Source: Gonatopus flavifemur (lineage: Eukaryota > Arthropoda > Insecta > Hymenoptera > Dryinidae). From it: 64,000 nt of DNA. The notes beneath the pieces were generated by a model, which made no database searches, was not told the DNA's origin, and worked only from the letters and a program-made list of their open reading frames with translations. The stretch's first letter is position 1, and the number at the start of each line of letters is the position of its first letter. Of this stretch, positions 58,124-64,000 are shown piece after piece. The stretch lies in assembly GCA_018340375.1 (NCBI GenBank), contig JAFFJZ010000002.1:13038001-13102000 (forward strand), read 5' to 3'. Both the position numbers and the translations under genes were made by a program.

Positions 58124-58642
58124 CTAGCTGACCCGTCGCGCGTTGCTGCGATTTTGAGAGGAATATAATTTTAAAAAAACTCGATATGAGAAATTATATT
58201 TGAATCAGTTTTGATGAAATCAGATTTATTTCAATTTTTTTTCGATTCTTTTTATTCATTCGAGTGCTTGTGGATAAACAATATTTCTAGTTTTTCCTTC
58301 TGGTGCGTTCACGAACAAATCAGGCGGTTTTCCAACGTGCGAGCAGGCCACGTATAGTTGTTTATATGAGAAGCAAGGGTTTTCTAGCTCTATTGCGCTT
58401 TATTGATGGTCATTGCGAATGCGAGTCGTACTGGAAACTGTAACCACTTGAATTCGAATGACATATCTGTTGGAATCATTGGAATGCGTGGCGACAACAC
58501 ATCTTCACCTTTGAATTTTCCATTCAAAATTGTGGCTTCGATAATATTGTTCATCAACTTCTTCACTGAGAGTCAGGTACCATTGCAAAGACGCGGCGGA
58601 TTTATGTTTCAAAATTATGAATTTCATTTTTATATATATAGA
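58124..58642 (-). mobile_element. Helitron, strongly shortened, with intact ends
   Basis: Read on the minus strand, the element starts TCTATATATATAAAAATG directly after an A and ends GGGTCAGCTAG directly before a T, the A|TC...CTRR|T insertion rule of Helitrons. GC-rich GCAGCAACGCGCGACGGG near the 3' end can form the small hairpin. Full Helitrons are many kilobases; this 519-bp copy keeps only the last part of the helicase. Confidence 0.85.
58256..58606 (-). pseudogene. Helitron helicase C-terminus, broken
   Basis: The minus strand encodes INPPRLCNGT, then a TGA, then LSVKKLMNNIIEATILNGKF, KGEDVLSPRIPMIPTDMSFE and FKWLQFPVRLAFAMTINKAQ. After two in-frame stops and a frame change it resumes YVACSHVGKPPDLFVNAPEG and ends NIVYPQALE. 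These are the conserved C-terminal motifs of the Pif1-like helicase of Helitrons (…RLAFAMTINKSQGQS…; …LYVACSRVGKP…). The sequence between the NKAQ and YVACS motifs is largely missing. The gene is non-functional. Confidence 0.88.
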
Positions 58643-58689
58643 TTGAGCCTATATTTAGAGTTCCACTAAAATTGAGGGAGCCTCAGTGG

Positions 58690-58968
58690 AATATTTTAAC
58701 ATGACTGATTTTATTTCCACTAATTACGCCAAACATAAGAAAATTGGGTGAACCTACCATAGATAATTCAAATGTTATAAGCACCCGGACCTGTAACATG
58801 TTGAACTCCAAAACTCTCCCCCCCCCCCCCTGTTCAAATTCCTGGTTAGAAACCTTCGACGATGTTCACACAATATATTCCCAAAGTTTCATCCTGATCG
58901 GTCAAGTAGTTTTGGAATGCATAGGGAACATATATACAGACAGACATTGATTTTCATGTATGTATAGA
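58690..58968 (-). mobile_element. Second Helitron-like 5' end
   Basis: On the minus strand A|TCTATACATACATGAAAATC is followed by AATGTCTGTCTGTATATATG and TACTTGACCGATCAGGATGA, the usual leader of this Helitron group. No separate CTRR end is seen between here and 58643. It may be the true 5' end of a longer element, or a second truncated copy. A C homopolymer of 13 lies at about 58818-58830. Confidence 0.55.
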
Positions 58969-59050
58969 TTATTTTATCAAAATTGTATTTAATCACCCCT
59001 CAACAAACACAAGACAACTTGCAAAAGACGTGTTTTGAATAAGATATCTT

Positions 59051-59605
59051 TCAGACAATGCCCTCAAAGTCATCTATCAGATATCTAAAAGATGCCAACG
59101 TCTTATGCAACATTTCCCGATAAGTTTGAGATGTTTTGTTTGTTGGACCGCTGTTTGCAATCTCTGTGCCATGCAATAAGCCTGGACAGGAATGTTCTTC
59201 TTTTTTCTTCTCTTTCTGGTGAATTCCAACAAAATCGAGTGTCCTCTCAAGCTCGTTAGATAGGGATGGCTTCGAAAATTTCATGTCACAAACAAATGTG
59301 ATTTTCTTAACGTTTGCATAGGAATTGGGACAGTTGTCCCCGATTGTAACACCCGAACCCTTCATCGTAATCATAATGCTGGAGGAACCTTTATTATTAA
59401 TATATGAAAATATATATATGCTACTGTATTTACGACAGTTTGGGCACTTGAGATAGCTTTGGGAGCAATTGAGTACATGATCATTGCATTAAAACTTCCG
59501 TTCCTGGTTCGTGTGAAACCATTTATACAGTAACTCAGCAGATCGTTTCTACACAGACTCTTCGTAGATAAGTCCAATTGTATTAAGAATATCCTGTTCA
59601 AAAGC
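59051..59605 (-). pseudogene. Mutator-like transposase fragment, frameshifted
   Basis: The minus strand reads CINGFTRTRNGSFNAMIMYS, then IAPKAISSAQTVVNTVAYIY. This is close in pattern to the 'CL.G.TQN.NESFN..IW...PK' motif and the following helix of the Mutator-like transposases found as multicopy ORFs in insects. The frame then breaks near 59408-59400 and resumes with IMITMKGSGVTIGDNC, which fits the 'F N.G....+...+G+.IG' segment that follows in those proteins. It ends with a Lys-rich tail and a stop at 59051. Upstream frames are also shifted near 59560. The catalytic part is not seen. Family assignment rests on remembered motif patterns. Confidence 0.6.
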
Positions 59606-62003
59606 TGGTTTATGTAAATATTTGCGGAACGTAAATAAAAGCCCGTATATCCACCTTCCCCATCTTGGAAAATGAAATTTTCCTACACCCAACTTGATAA
59701 GTAAACTGAAATCACTTCATGTAAAACACAATCTTTATAGCATACTAAATACACACCTGAACTTGGTTTACCAGTTGAAATGAAAAAACCGTAGTCTTAT
59801 CAAGTCAAACTCTTACCTTTCAGATTTTTGATGAAGATGACAAAATTCACTGCTTGATGTATTACAAATCATAACAGCTGAGCGGTCAGTGCGAATTCGT
59901 GACCTAGATAATCAAATACCGAGGGAGCCCATATTACCAGCAGGGGCCCATTATATCAGCTTTGCCTCTGCATAAATTAACTGAATGTTTGGGCACTAAA
60001 GTCAAATTGGCTGAAATGTGTTATCCAGTTGCTCCCACATGGGTCCCATTGCCATTAGTAAGCTTTCCAACTGATTTAACAATCCATTCTCTTTTTTCCA
60101 TGATGATGTCTTTTATTGTTATTCAAGATGGTCAAATTTGTGATAAATACAACCATCCAACTACTTTTATTTCGATTTCAGTGATGATGAATGGTGAGAA
60201 AAACTTGACGAAATTTTTGAATTGAATCAACAATTCTTAAGCGAATTTTGAATATACAAATTTGGCTTATTCAAACGACGATTATTGATAAATAAAATCT
60301 TTTTTTCGAATTATAATACAGTAGGTATCGAAAATTCCAATCACGAAGATCTTGAACTCAAAGAAGGAAATATTTGAAACTGATTGTCCGTACGTAAGTT
60401 GTATATGATAGATTGAATTTATTGTACCATTTTGAATATGATAAAGGATTCTGATAGAACATTTGAGTAAATACGTTTCGTTTGTCACTCGTATTGTGCT
60501 GTTGAACTTTGAGTTCTTAATTGATACAAATTTGTAACCGAATACAAAGAATATTAAAATCTCCAAAAGCATTCGGAAAAATTTATCAAGAGCTCTTAAG
60601 AAATTTTGTCGAATTCTCTTGGAGGGAGTGTGATATATGGGTACGTGTTATAGTAGGCATATTTTCACGGTAAAAAGTCAAACTTATTTCCTGCTTGAGA
60701 ATTCGCTGATTTCAAGATGCAACCAAAACTAGCCCTGTTTTAATGCAAGTCAGCACTGAAAACAAATGCCGATACGGTAGAAAAGACTGAATGTCAGTCA
60801 CGTTTTCAAGTAAGATGCAACCATATTCAGACTCTTTACCGTATTGAATTGCCCAATATAATCTCATACACGTTACAATTGTAACTTGAATCATCATGAA
60901 TATTCATAACATAGTTATCAGTGGATTGAATGAAGTGTTAACTATAAATCATTCAGACAGCGAATTTTCCGGGAAGAAACGATTCGTGGTGGTCCCTAGC
61001 TCTTGTCAAGGCCCGATTTTTTTTTGATTAGGCCTTACACTGGGAGAAATTTTTGAGGTCACTGTAAATAAAACGATTTCGTATGAATTTTTTGATTAAT
61101 TCGTGAATATTAGTGGATTTCGATAAGGATCACTGAGTTTCACGTGAACATAAGCTAGGTATTTCAGCTTTCCGTTGTATTTGTACACACCCATTTTGAA
61201 TTCCGGAATTTTGACAACAGATTCGTATTCAGCGACCCCGAAAACCCCCGAGTGGGGAGTTTCGAGTGGATTCAAGGATTTCCTATATTTTTGGCCACGT
61301 TTTTGGGTTTTTCAACCACTGTGCGCCTCAACCAAATATTCTTAGTACAAGCTACCAAATTTTCAGTAGCTCTAATTAGGAATGTGTAGTTGAGATGTTT
61401 TAGTTACAGGGACTATATAAATTTCTCTCAGTGTACCAAGACCTAAGCATTACCACAAATCATCTCTGCTCGGGTTCGTTAACTGATGGAATGATGATGA
61501 TGTCAAAAGTCTAAACCAATCAATTGATGATCATTGTAAAATTTGGATTCTTAGAACTCGATCAACCGAGTTGGAGGAACTATTATTTTTTTATTCGTTG
61601 AGAGATTCAAATACAGTCTGTACTTATCTCATCGTGTTGCAATGGTGAAGTACAAGCGGTGAAAAAAGATATAAAGCCGTCATACAAATTTGTCTTATCG
61701 CTTCGTTCTCGCCTCACATTCTTTCACGGATTTGGAAACTGCTATGTCGATGAGCTATTGATCTACTTATTTCAATGTCACAAAAGTATTTCACGTATCG
61801 GAAGTGATAACGATGTAACCATCCATGTGGAAATTGCCGAAGTCGATAAATGGTCTGGTACTGGCAAGGTTATATTTGCCAAACTTTGGCAGGAACAATT
61901 GTTTCTATCCACGGTCATTATTATTCTTGACACGACCTATTCGCCGAACTTCAAACGGTATTGATTTTAGTGGATAGACTCAATCAGAAAAATCCGAATT
62001 ATG
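59606..62003. other. AT-rich stretch without supported genes
   Basis: Short frames at 59962-60225 (plus), 60712-60897 (minus) and 61659-61964 (plus, 101 codons) are noted. The last is in a slightly GC-richer patch but has no recognisable domain. CCCACATGGGTCCC at about 60034 is a fragment of the 57634 family. A possible foldback (GGGAGAAATTTTTGAGG / AAATTTCTCTCAGTGTA) spans about 61038-61436. Confidence 0.35.
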
Positions 62004-62296
62004 CCAATGTTGACAACAGGTGCAGTACAGTGCCAGTATTGGGTCTTTGACACTTGGCTAACACGTACGGGATTAGTACTGGATACATAGAAATACAGTA
62101 CTATGCATGTACCGATAAACCAGTACTGAGAGCTCAATACCGGCTAGGTACTGATCCAGTACAAGCACTGCACCGATTGCGAATGATTGAGTATTAGTAC
62201 TCAATCCTCAGTACTCTAAAGCGTTATTATCTCAGACAAATCCCAGTCTTGGCCAGTACTGGTGCAGTACTGCACCTGTTGTAAATTACTGTTGGG
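62004..62296. mobile_element. MITE made of CAGTACTGG microrepeats
   Basis: CCAATGTTGACAACAGGTGC at the left mirrors GCACCTGTTGTAAATTACTG at the right. Between them CAGTACTGG, GGTACTGATCCAGTAC, TTAGTACTCAATCC and similar words recur throughout, in both orientations. The right part recurs at 62490-62620. Confidence 0.75.
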
Positions 62297-62489
62297 AAGT
62301 TCCACATGGAGTAATTGGATCAGGCAATCCAGAGGGAAGACTGATGTACATTAGATATCAAGTGCTTTATATTCTTGCATGAGATCATGGGGATATACAT
62401 TGAATTCTGAGAAATGGTTGTTTTAGTTGCGTTTATAGGTCAATCGTACAAGCGCCTTGTTTTTTCATTCGAATGAGATTTCGATTGAG

Positions 62490-62620
62490 ATTGAGAGTAT
62501 TAGTACTAAATTCTCAGTACAAAAAAGCGTTATCGTCCCAGACAAATGCCAGTATCCTGCCAGTTTTGGCCAGTACTGGTGCAGTACTGCGCCTGTTGTA
62601 AATTCCTGGTTGGGGACAGT
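62490..62620. repeat. Right-half copy of the CAGTACTGG element
   Basis: TTAGTACTAAATTCTCAGTAC, AAAGCGTTATCGTCCCAGAC, CCAGTACTGGTGCAGTACTG and CCTGTTGTAAATTCCTG match the end of 62004-62296 in the same orientation. The minus-strand open frame of 94 codons at 62530-62814 overlaps it and is not supported. Confidence 0.75.
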
Positions 62621-62811
62621 CTTGGACTACTATTGAATAGGTATTGTTTGGACAAGGTTGGAATGACAGAATTCTTGACACGGTTGTAAGTGTTATACAG
62701 GCCCTTATGTAAAATGATATTATCATGCCAACTCCTTGCCAGTTTTGATAGCTTTGGTAGCTTTGGCCCGTGTTTCTCTTTCTCTATGGGCGTACGCCCA
62801 AAAAAATTGTT

Positions 62812-63180
62812 CACTTTCCAAATTCAAATCAGTGAGATCTCACTAATTCTGTAGTTGGAAGTCGACCACTGAATGGAATCCCAAGTAGCACAAGAATGTT
62901 TGGAATATTCCATGAACATGCACAGAATATATTGATAAATTTTGAATGTCCTATGAAAATCTATAGGATATTCCAAACATCCTTGTGCTACTAGGGATTA
63001 GTGAGATATCAATCAATACACATGGGTTATGCAGTGGAAAGTGTTCTTGACTGATCGAATCAGTGAAATTTCACTGCAAAGTTCAGTTGATATTCACTGA
63101 TTGTGCACTGTGTGTGTGTGCTAATTCGCAGTGATTGACTTTCCACCGCAATCAGTGGAATATCACTGTTTTGAATTCAG
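62812..63180. repeat. CAGTG / CACTG-rich repeat, interrupted by a small palindrome
   Basis: TTCACTTTCCAA, TCAGTGAGATCTCACT, GTGGAAAGTG, AATCAGTGAAATTTCACTG and GACTTTCCACC occur in both orientations on either side of the 62879-62997 insertion. A short GT tandem lies at about 63109-63118. Confidence 0.55.
62879..62997. mobile_element. 119-bp palindromic element, nested
   Basis: TCCCAAGTAGCACAAGAATG, TTTGGAATATTCCATG on the left; CTATAGGATATTCCAAACAT and CCTTGTGCTACTAGGGA on the right. The arms are about 40 bp and near perfect. Confidence 0.82.
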
Positions 63181-63192
63181 AGAATAGACATT

Positions 63193-63542
63193 CCCTGGTG
63201 GAAAAAATCTGCTGAAAAGCACTGAAATTTTCAGAGATTTTCAGTGAAGAGTTTTTCAGAGGATTTTAGAGGTGTTCATAGTTTCTCAGAGAGTCTCAGT
63301 AGCTTCCAGAAAAATTCAGAGTTTCTCAGAGATATTCATAAATATTCAGAAAAATATGTCCGATAAGTGATAGTTTTTCAGAAGTTTTCATAGATATTCA
63401 AAGTTTGAAACAATGTTCATAGGTTTTCAGAGTTTTTCAGATTCGTTTAGGCTTCTTCAGAGTTTCTCAGAGAGATTCATAATTTTGCAGTGAAATTCAG
63501 AGAAATATTCAGTGATTTTCAGATAAACTTTTTTTACCAGGG
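63193..63542. mobile_element. Element with CCCTGGTRRAAAAA ends and TTTCAGAG microrepeats
   Basis: CCCTGGTGGAAAAAA at the left, TTTTTTTACCAGGG at the right. The interior is a chain of about 20 words of the type TTTTCAGAG, TTCTCAGAG or TTCATAG, nearly all in one orientation, unlike the palindromic 55468-56112 element with the same word. Confidence 0.7.
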
Positions 63543-64000
63543 TTTCATTGCATCCAATAAAATTTTACTCAAGTCAAGTACATTTTATTTGAAATGTATA
63601 TCAATTCATTTCGACAAAATACATTTTCCATTTGATACAACTAAACTTTCCGTGGGTTCATATTCAAACAGAAATTTAGTTGATTCAAACAAAATTACAG
63701 TCAATCCAAATAAATCCAAGTATGAAATTTTCTCGGTGCATATGATTGAATATTGCTATTTGATTATTTTCATTCAAATTGAATCATTAGGCATCATATA
63801 TTTTCTAATGTTTCTTTTATTTTGAACGGCCATCTATGAATCTACTTCGTTCGTAAAGAGAGGAAAGACAAAGAAAGTAACAGGTTTAGACAGACTTGGA
63901 TAGTAATTTAGGCACAGTGCATGGATATGATATGGTTCGATAGTACTTGCAAGGTCACACAACTCTGTATACATATGTGCAGTGAATACGCTGGTAGTAC
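63543..64000. other. AT-rich end of window, nothing supported
   Basis: The 111-codon plus frame at 63490-63825 crosses the end of the repeat element and is Phe/Ile-rich. It is not taken as a gene. ATTCAAAC / AATCCAAATAAAT words at 63560-63720 hint at another decayed foldback. Confidence 0.3.

Noticed and set aside
61659..61964. 101-codon plus-strand frame in a slightly GC-richer patch
   Set aside because: No recognisable domain and no clear splice borders.
1..64000. CRISPR array, rRNA, tRNA, riboswitch, prokaryotic terminators
   Set aside because: Eukaryotic split genes and no evenly spaced repeats or structured RNA signatures; the many hairpins are foldback elements.

Overview
The window is eukaryotic nuclear DNA, most likely from an insect. 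It is AT-rich, and its one complete gene is split by short GT-AG introns. That gene encodes a RASSF protein whose N-terminus is a LIM domain, an architecture known from arthropod RASSF (Drosophila Rassf). The repeat fraction (mariner, Helitron, Mutator-like remnants and very many TA-flanked foldback/MITE elements) also fits an insect. I cannot place the order; Hymenoptera is possible but not shown.

Layout. 0-2.3 kb: first coding exon and presumed promoter of a minus-strand PDZ-domain gene whose other exons lie outside the window. 2.8-6.1 kb: a cluster of foldback MITEs, some nested, separating this gene from the next. 6.46-10.63 kb: the complete plus-strand Rassf-like gene (10 coding exons, 571 codons: LIM, Ser-rich linker, RA, SARAH), with a MITE inside a repeat in intron 6. 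The two genes are divergent, about 4.7 kb apart between start codons. 10.6-26 kb: mostly featureless AT-rich DNA with a few repeats, a 1.3-kb pyrimidine-rich tract, a possible promoter patch at 21.3 kb and a decayed coding remnant at 25.0-25.6 kb that I cannot name. 26.8-27.3 kb: a GC-richer patch ending in a perfect splice donor, possibly a 5' non-coding exon. 27.3-64 kb: repeat-dominated DNA with four short isolated candidate exons (34.5, 49.6 and 54.8 kb on plus; 56.3 kb on minus). These could belong to genes with very long introns.

Mobile DNA dominates the second half. It includes an internally deleted mariner (44.7-45.7 kb), itself inside another inverted-repeat element, and a three-deep nest of foldbacks at 46.7-47.6 kb. 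Two homologous foldbacks of about 570 bp have ACAGGRTGT-like ends, and a 645-bp palindrome is built of CTCTGA-type microrepeats. A truncated Helitron has intact A|TC...CTAG|T ends and a broken helicase C-terminus, and there is a frameshifted Mutator-like transposase fragment. Several foldback families share ends (ACACGGA..., CACTGTTAGAAA..., CCCTGGTAAAAA...) although their interiors differ, and several interiors consist almost wholly of one short motif repeated in both orientations.

No rRNA, tRNA, CRISPR array or prokaryotic operon structure was seen. Only the Rassf-like gene and the PDZ exon are called with high confidence as host genes.
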